This document shows, one piece after another, positions 28,977 to 38,119 of a stretch of 64,000 nt of DNA. How positions within the stretch are numbered: position 1 is the stretch's first letter; each line of letters begins with the position of its first letter. This DNA is from Burkholderiales bacterium GJ-E10 (lineage in GTDB: Bacteria; Pseudomonadota; Gammaproteobacteria; Burkholderiales; Burkholderiaceae_F), in assembly GCA_000828975.1 (NCBI GenBank), contig AP014683.1, positions 759,520 to 823,519 of the forward strand, read 5' to 3'. Position numbers and translations under genes: made by a program. The notes below the pieces were generated by a model, which had not been told where the DNA came from, searched no databases, and saw nothing but the letters and a program-made list of their open reading frames with translations.

Positions 28977-30794
28977 TTGTTGGGTACCTTGGGGGGACAG
29001 TCTCAACCGCTCGGCGGTGCGGTGCCACTGCCTGTTGCGGATACCGATGCGGACATGGGGCCGCGATCGGCGCTTTGGGAGCGGTTGCCGGCGTTCGTCT
29101 GGGTGGTGGATGCGCAGGGTCGCATCCTGCATACACAGAGCGACGACGTACGGCGCTGGGGCATGCGGATCGAAGTGCACATGCATCCGCGCTGGTGGGA
29201 TGCCTTCGTCTACCAGGCCCGTTCCCGCGAGGCGATGGTGCGCGCGCTCGACGCCGCGCTGCACGGCCGCCCGACCTACGACTTGCAGGTGGATCGCGCC
29301 AGTCACTCCGGCGGGCGGCTGGCGCTGCGCGCGCACGTCGTGCCGATTTCCTGGCCCCCGCAGGCGGCCACGACGGAGGGGGCGGGCGCCGCGCAGCCGG
29401 CGGCGATGGTGCTCGACACCATCGCTTCGGCGCGCGAATTGCTGGAGACCGAACATCTGCGCCAGCGCAAGGCGTACTACAAGGCGCTGGTGGAGGTGAA
29501 TCCGAATTTCATCTGGGCATGCGACGAGCATTTCCGGTTCACGTTCGTGAGCCGGCGCGCCTGCCGGGAACTCTACGGCTATGCGGTCGAGGAGTTGATC
29601 GGCGTATCGCTGAGCGTCCTGCTCGATCCCGGCGTCGATCAGACCGAGGCGCGGCAGGCGCTGGCGTCCTTGCGGCAGGGAAAGATCCTGCGCGACAGGG
29701 AGATGACACAGATCACCCGGGACGGGCGGCGCGTCGCCGTGCATCTCAGTGCGGTGGGGCTGACCGGCCCCAACGGTGTCTTCACCGGGGCTCTGGGGAT
29801 CATCGTCGATATCACCGCTCTGCGGCAGCGGGAAGCGAGCCTCGCAGATGCCCTGCGGGTGGAGCGCAGCCTGCTCGACTCCGCCGGCCAGGCGATCGCG
29901 GTGATCAAGGACAACGCGGTGGCGCGGTGCAACGAAGCGTTTCTGGGTTTGTTGCAGCGCGAGGCGCGCGAGATCGAACGCATGCGCGTCGTCGATCTGT
30001 TCGCGGATTCGGCGGATTGGGTCGGCCTCTGCGGGTCGGCCGATCGCGCCGCGCGGTCCGAGCGGGCCATCGTGCGCGAGGTGAAGATGCGCCGCCTCGC
30101 CCCCGGACTGGCGTCGGAGCAGATCGTCTGGTGCCAGCTCACCCTGCGCGCCATCGATCCCGGCGAGTACGTCCTGGTGGCGGCCGACATCGACTCGATC
30201 CGGCGGCGCGAAGCGCACGCGATGTTCGACGCGCGTCACGACGAACTGACCGGCCTGGCCAACCGCAGGCTCTTTGCCGAGCGCGCGCAGGCGGTGCTGG
30301 CGGCCGGGGCGCTGCGCAATACGGGCTGCGCGGTCGTGGTGATCGACCTCGACGGCTTCAAGGGCATCAACGACCGCTATGGCCATCAGGCAGGCGATGT
30401 GGTGCTGCGGGAGATGGCCCGGCGGCTGTTGCGGGTGGTGCGCCCGCAGGACACCGTCGCGCGGTATGGCGGCGACGAGTTCGCCTTGCTCATCCCGGAT
30501 GCCGGAAGTCGCCGCGATGTCGAGGCGATCGCCAGTCGCCTGCTCGATGAACTTGCGCGGCCGTTGGAAATCGAGGGCAACGGCACGCACGTGTTGTCGG
30601 CGAGCGTGGGGATCGCGATGGCGCAGGAGGCCGGCCGCGACATGCCCTGGCTGTTCAATCTCGCGGATCGCGCGATGTACGAGGCGAAGAACGCAGGCGG
30701 GAATCGCACGGTGTTCGCCGCCGATGTCGCGGTCTCCGAGCCGCCGCCTCCGGTTGCGGGCGCGCTGCGCGGCGTGCTGGGGCGCGCCGCCTGA
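28977..30794 (+). CDS. PAS-GGDEF diguanylate cyclase
   Basis: The roughly 605-residue protein has no clear membrane segment. PAS-like domains are visible from about residue 36 (ALWERLPAFVWVVDAQGRIL), at about 165-285 (FRFTFVSRRACRELYGY) and at about 295-400. A GGDEF domain fills the C-terminus, from DELTGLANRRLF to AMYEAKNAGGNR, with the active-site sequence YGGDEF and hence likely c-di-GMP synthesis. No EAL domain is present. The TTG start at 28977 has GGGAAGGA before it but is uncertain; ATG 29055 would remove a short leader only. Confidence 0.88.
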   Translation: MLGTLGGQSQPLGGAVPLPVADTDADMGPRSALWERLPAFVWVVDAQGRILHTQSDDVRRWGMRIEVHMHPRWWDAFVYQARSREAMVRALDAALHGRPTYDLQVDRASHSGGRLALRAHVVPISWPPQAATTEGAGAAQPAAMVLDTIASARELLETEHLRQRKAYYKALVEVNPNFIWACDEHFRFTFVSRRACRELYGYAVEELIGVSLSVLLDPGVDQTEARQALASLRQGKILRDREMTQITRDGRRVAVHLSAVGLTGPNGVFTGALGIIVDITALRQREASLADALRVERSLLDSAGQAIAVIKDNAVARCNEAFLGLLQREAREIERMRVVDLFADSADWVGLCGSADRAARSERAIVREVKMRRLAPGLASEQIVWCQLTLRAIDPGEYVLVAADIDSIRRREAHAMFDARHDELTGLANRRLFAERAQAVLAAGALRNTGCAVVVIDLDGFKGINDRYGHQAGDVVLREMARRLLRVVRPQDTVARYGGDEFALLIPDAGSRRDVEAIASRLLDELARPLEIEGNGTHVLSASVGIAMAQEAGRDMPWLFNLADRAMYEAKNAGGNRTVFAADVAVSEPPPPVAGALRGVLGRAA

Positions 30795-30829
30795 ACGTTG
30801 CCGGGCGTACGGATCGATCTGTCCGGAAT

Positions 30830-30889
30830 CGAATGCGTGCGCGCATGGCGGCGCATGTCGTCCATGCGCGCCGGATGCGTGCGAACTAG
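30830..30889. repeat. Interspersed mosaic repeat, short copy E4
   Basis: A fragment matching the left block of E1 and E3: GCGCATGTCGTCCATGCGCG and CCGGATGCGTGCGA, ending directly in ACTAG. The terminal CTAG (30886-30889) contains the stop codon of the minus-strand darP gene. The interior modules and the right end are missing, so this is a deletion derivative or solo end. Confidence 0.6.
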
Positions 30890-31212
30890 TGCTTTTGCCG
30901 GCGCCGCCCCGATCGCGTGCCCGGGAACATGGCTTCGTATGCCGTCCGGATGGCGTCTGCATCGCTGTCCCGCATCAGGCGCCCGATGTACTGGAGCTGG
31001 CGCCGCCGGCCTTCGTGCGCGTGGATGCGCTGGGCGGCGAGGACCGCGTCGCGCAGCGACTCCGGCAGGTTGAGGCGCGCAAGCTGGTCGGGATTGCACG
31101 CCACCAGCCGCACCCCCAGCTGCTGCAGTTCCGTCATGTCGCGCTTGCGCTGCGACTTGCTGGGGCGTTCGGCAATGCCGTCTTCGCCGGTATGGTTTTC
31201 GTCGTCGCGCAT
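30886..31212 (-). CDS. darP: DarP/YjgA-family ribosome-associated protein, short form
   Basis: The 108-residue product matches the first part of the DUF615 family: [37 protein letters not shown] and [13 protein letters not shown]. Family proteins such as E. coli YjgA are about 180 residues and act in 50S subunit maturation. Here the C-terminal half is absent and the frame ends in RRRQKH at the CTAG of repeat E4, so truncation by the repeat is likely. The family neighbour TldE/PmbA is divergent upstream, as in E. coli. Function may be partly or fully lost. Confidence 0.75.
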   Translation of the reverse strand: MRDDENHTGEDGIAERPSKSQRKRDMTELQQLGVRLVACNPDQLARLNLPESLRDAVLAAQRIHAHEGRRRQLQYIGRLMRDSDADAIRTAYEAMFPGTRSGRRRQKH

Positions 31213-31243
31213 GGCGCTGTTGCTCTGAGGTTCCGGACACTCC

Positions 31244-31264
31244 GTATGACACTAGGTATCATAC
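31244..31264. promoter_or_regulatory. Divergent promoter region between darP and tldE
   Basis: An imperfect palindrome, TATGACACTAGGTATCATA, contains TATCAT (plus-strand -10-like box at 31257-31262) and a TATGAT on the minus strand. It is in the 91-bp gap between the two divergent genes and could serve both. Confidence 0.4.
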
Positions 31265-31303
31265 CGATCCGACTTCGGCCATTCAGGGCGCTCGTTCCTC
31301 ACG

Positions 31304-32653
31304 ATGAACTCCCCATTCTCGATTCCTGTTTCCCGCTTGCGCGAACTGGCGCAAGATGCCCTGGATCATGCGCGCAAGCTCGGCGCCACCGACTGCGTCT
31401 GCGAGGCCAGCGAAGCGACCGGTCTGTCGGTGACCACCCGCAAGGCGAAGGTGGAGACGATCGAGACCACCCGCGACAAGGGGCTGGGGATCACCGTGTA
31501 CCTCGGCAAGCAGCGGGGCAATGCGTCGACGTCCGATTTTTCCCCCGAGGCGATCCGCCAGGCCGTGCAGGCGGCATACGACATCGCGCGCCATACCGCG
31601 CAGGACGATGCGGCGGGGCTGCCCGACCCGGACGAACTCGAGACCGCGCCCATCGATCTGGATCTCTTCCATCCCTGGGAAGTCGATGCCGAGGCCGCCA
31701 TCGCCATCGCGCAGCGCGCCGAGGAGGCCGCCTTTGCGGTGAGCGGGCAGATCGTCAATTCGGAAGGCGCCAACGTCCACACGGGCTGCGATCAGTTCGT
31801 ACTGGCGAATTCCCGAGGCTTCGCCTTCGGCTATCCGCAGTCCCGCCATTCCATTTCCGTGGTGCCGATCGCACGCGGCGCTGGCGGCATGCAGCGCGAC
31901 GACTGGTATTCGTCGGCGCGGCGCAGCGTCGACCTGGCCGAGCCGGAGGCGATCGGCCGCTATGCCGCGCAACGGGCGCTGGCCCGGCTGGGCGGTCGCA
32001 AGATCGAGACGGGGCAATGTCCCGTGCTGTTCGAAGCGCCGGCCGCCTGCGGTCTGCTGGGGCATCTGGTTCATGCGGCGTCGGGCGGCGCCCTGTATCG
32101 CAAGGCATCGTTTCTCGTCGATTCCCTGGGGCGCAAGCTGTTCCCGGATCACGTCGTCGTGCATGAAGACCCGTTCATTCCGCGCGGCATGGGGTCGAGC
32201 CCGTTCGACGAGGAGGGCGTGCGTGGTCGTGCGCGCGACGTCGTGGCCGGCGGCGTGCTGCAGGGATATTTTCTGTCGTGTTACTCCGCGCGCAAGCTCG
32301 GCATGAAGTCCACCGGCAACGCCGGCGGCGCGCACAACCTGGTCCTGCGTTCGACGGCGACGCGGCCGGAAGATGACTTCGAGGCGATGCTGCGCAAGCT
32401 CGGAACCGGCCTGCTGGTGACCGAGCTCATCGGCATGGGCATCGACTATGTCAACGGCGACTATTCGCGCGGCGCGAGCGGATTCTGGGTCGAAAACGGC
32501 GAGATCGCCTATCCGGTCGAGGAAATCACCATCGCGGGCAACCTCCCGCAGATGTTCGGCGCGATTGCGGCCGTGGGGGCCGACACCATCATCCGCGGCG
32601 GACGCACGACGGGCTCGATCCTGATCGAATCGATGACGGTCGGGGGAAGCTAG
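31304..32653 (+). CDS. pmbA: TldE/PmbA-family metalloprotease subunit
   Basis: The 449-residue product aligns with PmbA/TldE across its length, including SLLRELAQDAL-like start, the VTTRKAKVETIETTRDKGLG region, NAGGAHNLVL and GADTIIRGGRTTGSILIES near the end. TldD and TldE form a heterodimer that removes N-terminal residues from unfolded or modified peptides, as in microcin B17 maturation and CcdA turnover. TldE lacks the zinc ligands, which lie in TldD; tldD is not in this window. The TAG stop is inside the left CTAG of repeat E2. Confidence 0.92.
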   Translation: MNSPFSIPVSRLRELAQDALDHARKLGATDCVCEASEATGLSVTTRKAKVETIETTRDKGLGITVYLGKQRGNASTSDFSPEAIRQAVQAAYDIARHTAQDDAAGLPDPDELETAPIDLDLFHPWEVDAEAAIAIAQRAEEAAFAVSGQIVNSEGANVHTGCDQFVLANSRGFAFGYPQSRHSISVVPIARGAGGMQRDDWYSSARRSVDLAEPEAIGRYAAQRALARLGGRKIETGQCPVLFEAPAACGLLGHLVHAASGGALYRKASFLVDSLGRKLFPDHVVVHEDPFIPRGMGSSPFDEEGVRGRARDVVAGGVLQGYFLSCYSARKLGMKSTGNAGGAHNLVLRSTATRPEDDFEAMLRKLGTGLLVTELIGMGIDYVNGDYSRGASGFWVENGEIAYPVEEITIAGNLPQMFGAIAAVGADTIIRGGRTTGSILIESMTVGGS

Positions 32654-33009
32654 CGCTTCGGAAAAGTTGGTACGAAAGGAAAGATCGCCATCGATGCGCG
32701 ATTGCGGCGATGGCGTTTGCACTGCACCGTGCATCAATTCAGCGAGCGGTGGCTGCGCCCCGCCGGGGCCGGCTACGCGGTGGCCGCCCCTGCGGGGCGC
32801 AGCCACCGCTCGCAGCCACGGCCTCGACCCAGCAAACAAGAAAACCGCGCTCGATTGCGCGTCCCACGATCCGGAATGAGGCGATCTCCTGCTTGCCATG
32901 CCCCGGATCTCGCGCGCGACATTCCTCGCACGGATCCGGCGCCCACGGACGACACGCCCCAACACGCGCGAAGCACTTACGCTCCAAACAGCGTGAAGCA
33001 CTGCACTAG
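32650..33009. repeat. Interspersed mosaic repeat, copy E2 (inverted)
   Basis: This 360-bp non-coding block fills the gap between the convergent tldE and argH genes in the orientation opposite to E1 and E3. It runs from CTAGCGCTTCGG to GAAGCACTGCACTAG, so both ends are CTAG with partly inverted-repeat termini. Inside is a perfect 22-bp stem, 32742-32763 with 32792-32813 (GCGAGCGGTGGCTGCGCCCC and its complement), and GCTTGCCATGCCCCGGATCT shared with E3. Each CTAG supplies the stop codon of the adjacent gene. Confidence 0.8.
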
Positions 33010-34463
33010 GCAAGTCGCTCCCGCCAGAACGCCACCTGCTTCGCCACCTGCGCCGGAGCGGTCCCGCCGAGGTGGTCGCGCGCCGCTACGGCGGCTTCGG
33101 GGGTCAATGCGGCGATCATCTCGGCAATGGTCTGCGGATCGATTCCCGGCAGGAACGCCTGCACCTCCTCGACCGGCAGTTCGGGCAGGTCGCAGCCGAG
33201 TTCCGCGGCGCGGCGCACGGCGCGGCCAACCGCCTCGTGCGCGTCGCGGAAGGCCATGCCCCGGCGGACCAGGGCGTCCGCGAGATCGGTGGCCGTCGCA
33301 TAGCCCTGCCGCAGCGCCCGGCGCATCGCATCGGGTTTGGCGACGATGCCGGGAACCAGCTCCGCGAACGCACGCAGCGTGTCGCGCACGGTGTCGATCG
33401 TGTCGAAGAGCGGTTCCTTGTCTTCCTGATTGTCCTTGTTGTATGCCAGCGGCTGCGCTTTGATGAGCGTGAGCAGTGCGACCAGGTGTCCCAGCACGCG
33501 CCCGGTCTTGCCGCGGGCGAGTTCGGGAACATCCGGGTTGCGCTTCTGCGGCATGATCGAGGAACCCGTCGTGAACCGATCGGGCAGTTCGATGAACGCG
33601 AACCGCGGATTGACCCACAGGATCAGCTCTTCGGCGAAGCGGGAACAGTGGGCCATCACGAGCGAGGCTGCGGCGCAGAATTCGACTGCGAAGTCGCGAT
33701 CGGAAACCGCATCCATCGAGTTGCGGCAGACCCCCTCGAATCCCAGGCGCTGCGCCACGAATTCGCGATCGATCGGATAGCTCGTGCCGGCGAGCGCCGC
33801 TGCGCCGAGCGGCAGGCGGTTGATGCGCCGGCGCGCATCGCTCATCCGCTCGACGTCGCGGCCGAACATTTCGACGTACGCCAGAAGGTGATGGCCGAAC
33901 ACCACGGGTTGGGCCACCTGCAGGTGGGTGAAGCCGGGCATCAGGGTCCGGGTATGCGCCGCCGCCAGTTCGACGAGTGCCCGCTGCAGGCGGCGGAGTT
34001 CGCCGACGATGACGTCGAGTTCCGCGCGCAGGTGGAGCCGGGTGTCGGTCGCAACCTGGTCGTTGCGCGACCGCCCGGTATGCAGGCGCTTGCCGGCGTC
34101 GCCGACGAGTTCGGTGAGCCGGGCCTCGATGTTGAGGTGGACGTCCTCGAGTTCGAGGCGCCAGGCGAACTCGCCGCGCTCGATTTCTCCGCGGATCTGC
34201 GCCATGCCGCCCTCGATCGCCTGCAGGTCGCCCTCGGACAACAGCCCCGCGCGGGCGAGCATGGCCGCATGGGCGAGGGAGCCTTCGATGTCGGCGAAGG
34301 CCAGGCGCCGATCGAAGCCGACGCTGGCGGTATAGCGCAGGACGAAGTCGGCAACGGGTTCGGAGAAGCGGCCCGACCACGCCTCGTTCTTGGCGTGCAG
34401 GGAGGAGGTGGAGGCGGGGGTCGATGTCCCGGCGCTTCCGGCGGATGCGGTTTTGTCGTTCAT
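33006..34463 (-). CDS. argH: Argininosuccinate lyase
   Basis: The enzyme splits argininosuccinate into arginine and fumarate, the last step of arginine synthesis. The 485-residue product contains the superfamily signature [20 protein letters not shown], the [17 protein letters not shown] substrate loop and [20 protein letters not shown]. The N-terminus has about 20 extra low-complexity residues. A TAAAAT box lies six bases upstream of the ATG with no ribosome binding site, so the mRNA may be leaderless. The TAG stop is inside the right CTAG of repeat E2. Confidence 0.97.
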   Translation of the reverse strand: MNDKTASAGSAGTSTPASTSSLHAKNEAWSGRFSEPVADFVLRYTASVGFDRRLAFADIEGSLAHAAMLARAGLLSEGDLQAIEGGMAQIRGEIERGEFAWRLELEDVHLNIEARLTELVGDAGKRLHTGRSRNDQVATDTRLHLRAELDVIVGELRRLQRALVELAAAHTRTLMPGFTHLQVAQPVVFGHHLLAYVEMFGRDVERMSDARRRINRLPLGAAALAGTSYPIDREFVAQRLGFEGVCRNSMDAVSDRDFAVEFCAAASLVMAHCSRFAEELILWVNPRFAFIELPDRFTTGSSIMPQKRNPDVPELARGKTGRVLGHLVALLTLIKAQPLAYNKDNQEDKEPLFDTIDTVRDTLRAFAELVPGIVAKPDAMRRALRQGYATATDLADALVRRGMAFRDAHEAVGRAVRRAAELGCDLPELPVEEVQAFLPGIDPQTIAEMIAALTPEAAVAARDHLGGTAPAQVAKQVAFWRERLA

Positions 34464-34469
34464 CGCGAA

Positions 34470-34475
34470 ATTTTA
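34470..34475 (-). promoter_or_regulatory. -10-like box immediately before argH
   Basis: TAAAAT on the minus strand is followed by six bases (TTCGCG) and then the argH ATG. A divergent CATAAT box for the kinase gene lies at 34497-34502. No -35 consensus is seen for either. Confidence 0.4.
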
Positions 34476-34510
34476 TCGTGTGCGGCAGCGCGGGGGCATA
34501 ATCGGCCCCC

Positions 34511-35587
34511 GTGTCCGAGTCCCGTTCCCGCGATCGCTCCCCGGTACCCGACGGCTGCAATGCCGGAATCGCGCTGCGCGTGGCGCTGGGGGTCAACGCG
34601 GCGCTGGCCGCGGTGGCGGCCGCCGCCGCCGCGGCGTTGCACGCGCCGACCGAAGCCTCGGTGCTGTTTTTCCAGATTGCCGCGGTGGCCGAACCGGTCA
34701 CCTTTGCCAGCCTGCTGGCGTGGTGCGTGATGCGGCGCCGGGCCGCGCCGGGGTCGGAATGGGCGCAACGCCTGGCGGCGTGGGCGGTTCCCGGCATCGC
34801 GGCGGCGGGGGTGCAGGAGGCGCTGCGCGCCGGCATGCCCGGCGGGTCCAGCGGCACTTCCATCGCCGTGGCCGCGGCGTTCGGCCTGCTCGGCGGGATT
34901 GCGGTGCAGCACTACCTGGAACTGCGGGCACGGGCCTACTCGCCGGCGATCGACGAAGCGAAGTTCCAGGCGCTGCAGTCGCGCATCCGCCCGCATTTCT
35001 TCTTCAACAGCCTCAACGCCGTGCTGGCCGTGCTGCGTGAGGATCCGCCGCGCGCGGAACGCATGCTGGAGAGCGTGGCCGAGCTGTTTCGCGCCGTGAT
35101 GGGCGACGTGCGCCGCATGGTGCCGTTCGAGGATGAAATCGACCTGTGCCGGCGGTACGTGGAGATCGAGCAGACGCGCCTCGGCGATCGGCTGGCGGTG
35201 CGCTGGGACGTCGGTGCGGTCCATCCGAACGCGCGGGTGCCGCAGTTGCTCCTGCAGCCGGTCGTCGAGAACGCCGTGCGCTACGGTGCCGAACGCCATG
35301 CGGGCGGCGAGGGCGGGCCCTGCGAAATCGACATCCGCGTGCGGCAGATCGGCTTCCGGCTGGAGGTGTTCGTCGCCAATCCGATCGCAGCCGAACCGGT
35401 GCAGCGGGAAGGCAACCAGATCGGCCTGCGCAACATCCGCGGCCGCTTGGCGCTGATCTACGACCTGGAGGCACAACTGGAGACGCGGGTACGCGGAGGG
35501 CGCTTCGAGCTCACCATGACGCTTCCGGTGGCGCGTTCGGAAGTGCGGAAGGAATGCCGCGATGATTCGAATCCTGATCGTCGATGA
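34511..35587 (+). CDS. LytS/AlgZ-type sensor histidine kinase
   Basis: The 358-residue product has four to five hydrophobic N-terminal segments (up to about residue 135), then a His_kinase domain with RIRPHFFFNSLNAVLAVL, where His162 is the likely phosphorylated residue, and an atypical ATPase domain with LLLQPVVENAVRYG. This is the AlgZ (FimS) class. The order argH-kinase-LytTR regulator-hemC-hemD matches the argH-algZ-algR-hemCD order known in Pseudomonas. The GTG start lies eight bases after a CATAAT box. The 3' end overlaps the regulator gene by 26 bases. Confidence 0.88.
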   Translation: MSESRSRDRSPVPDGCNAGIALRVALGVNAALAAVAAAAAAALHAPTEASVLFFQIAAVAEPVTFASLLAWCVMRRRAAPGSEWAQRLAAWAVPGIAAAGVQEALRAGMPGGSSGTSIAVAAAFGLLGGIAVQHYLELRARAYSPAIDEAKFQALQSRIRPHFFFNSLNAVLAVLREDPPRAERMLESVAELFRAVMGDVRRMVPFEDEIDLCRRYVEIEQTRLGDRLAVRWDVGAVHPNARVPQLLLQPVVENAVRYGAERHAGGEGGPCEIDIRVRQIGFRLEVFVANPIAAEPVQREGNQIGLRNIRGRLALIYDLEAQLETRVRGGRFELTMTLPVARSEVRKECRDDSNPDRR

Positions 35588-36353
35588 CGAACCGCCGGCG
35601 CGCACCCGCCTGCGGCAGCGGCTGGGGGATTGCGCGGCGGAATTCGCGGTCGACGTGGTGGGCGAGGCCGCCGGCGGCGCTGCGGCCGTCGAGGCTGCGG
35701 CCAGGCTGCAACCGGACCTCGTGCTGCTCGACATCGCCATGCCCGACATGAGCGGCATCGAGGCCGCGCGTCACCTCGCGCGCCTGCCGGCGCCGCCGGC
35801 GGTCGTGTTCGTGACGGCGTTCGACGACCACGCCATCGAGGCCTTCGAAGTGCAGGCCGTCGACTATCTGCTCAAGCCCGTGCGCACGGAGCGGCTGGCC
35901 GCCGCTCTGGCGCGGGTTCGCCGGCGCGCGGCGGAGGCGACCCCGGGGGCGGCTGCGGACGTGCGTCTCGCCTCGGCGGCGCGCGCGCTCGGAGTCGTTC
36001 GCACGCGGCTCGCGATCGCGGAGCGCGGGCGCATGCATTTCGTACCGATCGCGGACATCGTGTACCTGCGGGCCGAGCTCAAGTACGTGACGGTGCGCAC
36101 CCCGGAGCGCGAATACTGCACGGAGGAATCGCTGGCGTCGCTGGAGACCGAGTTCCATGCGCAGTTCGTCCGCGTCCATCGCAGTGCCCTGGTCGCACGC
36201 GCACGGATCGCCGGATTCGAGCGGGTGCGCAGCACGGAGACCGAGGGCGAGGGCGGTGAGGCCTACTGGCAGGTGGTCTTGCACGGCGTGCCCGACCGCC
36301 TGCCGGTGAGCCGCCGGCAGTGGCCCACCGTGAAAGGGTTGGCCCGATCCTGA
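35562..36353 (+). CDS. LytTR-family response regulator, AlgR-like
   Basis: The 263-residue protein has a receiver domain with the acidic pair Asp8-Asp9, phospho-acceptor Asp57 (PDLVLLDIAMPDMSG) and Lys in YLLKPVR, followed by a LytTR DNA-binding domain at about 150-255 (IVYLRAELKYVTVRT, FVRVHRSALVAR). It overlaps the kinase gene by 26 bases. In Pseudomonas the related AlgR controls alginate, type IV pili and virulence. The presence of a FimV-like protein elsewhere in the window is compatible with a role in surface behaviour, but the targets here are unknown. Confidence 0.9.
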   Translation: MIRILIVDDEPPARTRLRQRLGDCAAEFAVDVVGEAAGGAAAVEAAARLQPDLVLLDIAMPDMSGIEAARHLARLPAPPAVVFVTAFDDHAIEAFEVQAVDYLLKPVRTERLAAALARVRRRAAEATPGAAADVRLASAARALGVVRTRLAIAERGRMHFVPIADIVYLRAELKYVTVRTPEREYCTEESLASLETEFHAQFVRVHRSALVARARIAGFERVRSTETEGEGGEAYWQVVLHGVPDRLPVSRRQWPTVKGLARS

Positions 36354-36381
36354 TGCGGCGTGCTTGTTAGACTAACGGGTT

Positions 36382-37302
36382 ATGACACCTCGCAAACTCC
36401 GTATCGCCACGCGGGCGAGCCCCCTGGCGCTCTGGCAGGCGCACCATGTGCGCCAACGATTGATCGACGCCGATCCGGCGCGCGCGGTCGAGTTGCTGGA
36501 ATTGACGACCCGCGGCGACCAGATCCTGGATCGCAGCCTCTCGAAGGTGGGCGGCAAAGGGCTCTTCGTCAAGGAACTCGAGGTGGCGCTGCTGGAAGGC
36601 CGTGCCGACCTCGCGGTGCATTCGCTCAAGGATGTGCCGATGGAGCTTGCGCCCGAATTCGAACTCGCGGCGGTGCTCGAGCGCGCCGATCCTCGGGACT
36701 GCTTCGTCAGTCCCCGCTATCCGGACCTGGAATCGTTGCCGGCCGGCGCGCGCGTCGGCACGTCCAGCCTGCGGCGGGAACTCGCGTTGCGCGCGTCCCA
36801 CCCGCAACTCGAGATCGTCGCGGTGCGGGGCAATGTCGGCACGCGGCTCGCCAAACTCGATCGCGGCGAGTTCGACGCCCTTCTCATGGCGGCGGCAGGA
36901 TTGCAGCGCCTGGGACTGGCGGAACGCATTGCGCAGATCCTGCCGGTGGACTCCTTTCTGCCGGCGCCCGGGCAGGGCGCGCTGGCGATCGAGATCCGGG
37001 CGGGCGATGTCGCGGTCCGGGAACAACTGGCCTTTCTCGAGCACCCCGCAACGCGTGCGATCGTCACCGCCGAGCGCGCGGTGTCGCGCGGGCTGGGCGG
37101 ATCCTGCCAGTTCCCGCTCGCGGCCTACGCGGAGGTTGCGGACGCAGGGCTGCGCCTGCGTGCCTGGGCAGGCAACGCGGCCACGGGAGAACGGCTCGAA
37201 GCAGATGCCGCGGGACCGCTGGAAGAGGCGGAGGCCATCGGCTTGCGCGTGGTGGGCGATCTCAAGGCGCGCGGAGTGGAGCGGCTGCTCGCCGGTGGAT
37301 AG
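36382..37302 (+). CDS. hemC: Hydroxymethylbilane synthase (porphobilinogen deaminase)
   Basis: The enzyme joins four porphobilinogen molecules into hydroxymethylbilane in heme synthesis. The 306-residue product has the conserved [19 protein letters not shown] start, [22 protein letters not shown] and Cys242 ([15 protein letters not shown]), which anchors the dipyrromethane cofactor. A TAGACT box lies eight bases before the ATG with no clear ribosome binding site. hemD overlaps the 3' end by eight bases. Confidence 0.97.
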   Translation: MTPRKLRIATRASPLALWQAHHVRQRLIDADPARAVELLELTTRGDQILDRSLSKVGGKGLFVKELEVALLEGRADLAVHSLKDVPMELAPEFELAAVLERADPRDCFVSPRYPDLESLPAGARVGTSSLRRELALRASHPQLEIVAVRGNVGTRLAKLDRGEFDALLMAAAGLQRLGLAERIAQILPVDSFLPAPGQGALAIEIRAGDVAVREQLAFLEHPATRAIVTAERAVSRGLGGSCQFPLAAYAEVADAGLRLRAWAGNAATGERLEADAAGPLEEAEAIGLRVVGDLKARGVERLLAGG

Positions 37303-38119
37303 GGCGCCCCTCGTTCTGGTCACCCGCCCGGAGCGCCCCGGGCGCTTGCTGGCGGCACGGTTGCGCGACGCGGGTTCCGGCAGTGGGGTCTCGGCGCTGT
37401 GGTGGCCGGCCTTCGATCTCGTTCCCCTGCCCGAAGATCCGGCGCTGCAGGCCGCGCTCGCCCGGCTCGCCGGCTTCAATCTGGCGGTGTTCGTAAGCCC
37501 GGCGGCGGCGCGTGCCTGTGCACGGGCGCTGCGCGCACCGTGGCCGGCGTCGACGGCGATCGCGGCGGTCGGCGCCGGTACCCGGCAGGCCGTCCTGGCC
37601 TGCATTCCGGAGGCGGGTCGCGCGCGCATCGTGGCGCCGTCGGACGATGCCGCGGCCGGCGGCGGCTCGGAGGCATTGTTGTCCGCTTTGCGGCAGGCCG
37701 ACCTGGCACCGGCGCGGGTGTTGGTCGTCCGCGCCCAGCGCGGACGCGAACTGCTCGCCGATGCGCTGGCGCAGGCGGGTGCCCTGGTGGAGCAGGTTGC
37801 CGCCTATCGGCGTACCGTGCATCGCCCGGATTCGTGCGCGTGGGCGGCGCTGCGGGCGATCCGCGACCTCGGACGCCCGATCGTGCCCTTCTTGAGCAGC
37901 AGCGAAGGGGTGGACGCACTCCGGGAGCAGCTGGCGGCGGGAATGCCGCCCCTGCCGTGGAACGAGATCCGCGCGGCGTTGTGCCTGCACCCGCGCATCG
38001 CGGGCGCACTGGCCGCCCGCGGCGTCGCGGATGCGATCGTGTGCGACGCGGATGCCGCATCGATCCTCGACGGACTGCGGCGCGCACCGGAAACCAGATC
38101 GGGTACATTGGCCTCATGA
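37295..38119 (+). CDS. hemD: Uroporphyrinogen-III synthase
   Basis: The enzyme cyclises hydroxymethylbilane with inversion of ring D. The 274-residue product is a divergent family member with [17 protein letters not shown] at the start, [24 protein letters not shown], the [17 protein letters not shown] hinge and [11 protein letters not shown]. Sequence conservation in HemD is low, and position after hemC supports the call. The GTG start at 37295 overlaps the hemC stop; the TGA overlaps the hemX ATG. Confidence 0.9.
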   Translation: MDRAPLVLVTRPERPGRLLAARLRDAGSGSGVSALWWPAFDLVPLPEDPALQAALARLAGFNLAVFVSPAAARACARALRAPWPASTAIAAVGAGTRQAVLACIPEAGRARIVAPSDDAAAGGGSEALLSALRQADLAPARVLVVRAQRGRELLADALAQAGALVEQVAAYRRTVHRPDSCAWAALRAIRDLGRPIVPFLSSSEGVDALREQLAAGMPPLPWNEIRAALCLHPRIAGALAARGVADAIVCDADAASILDGLRRAPETRSGTLAS

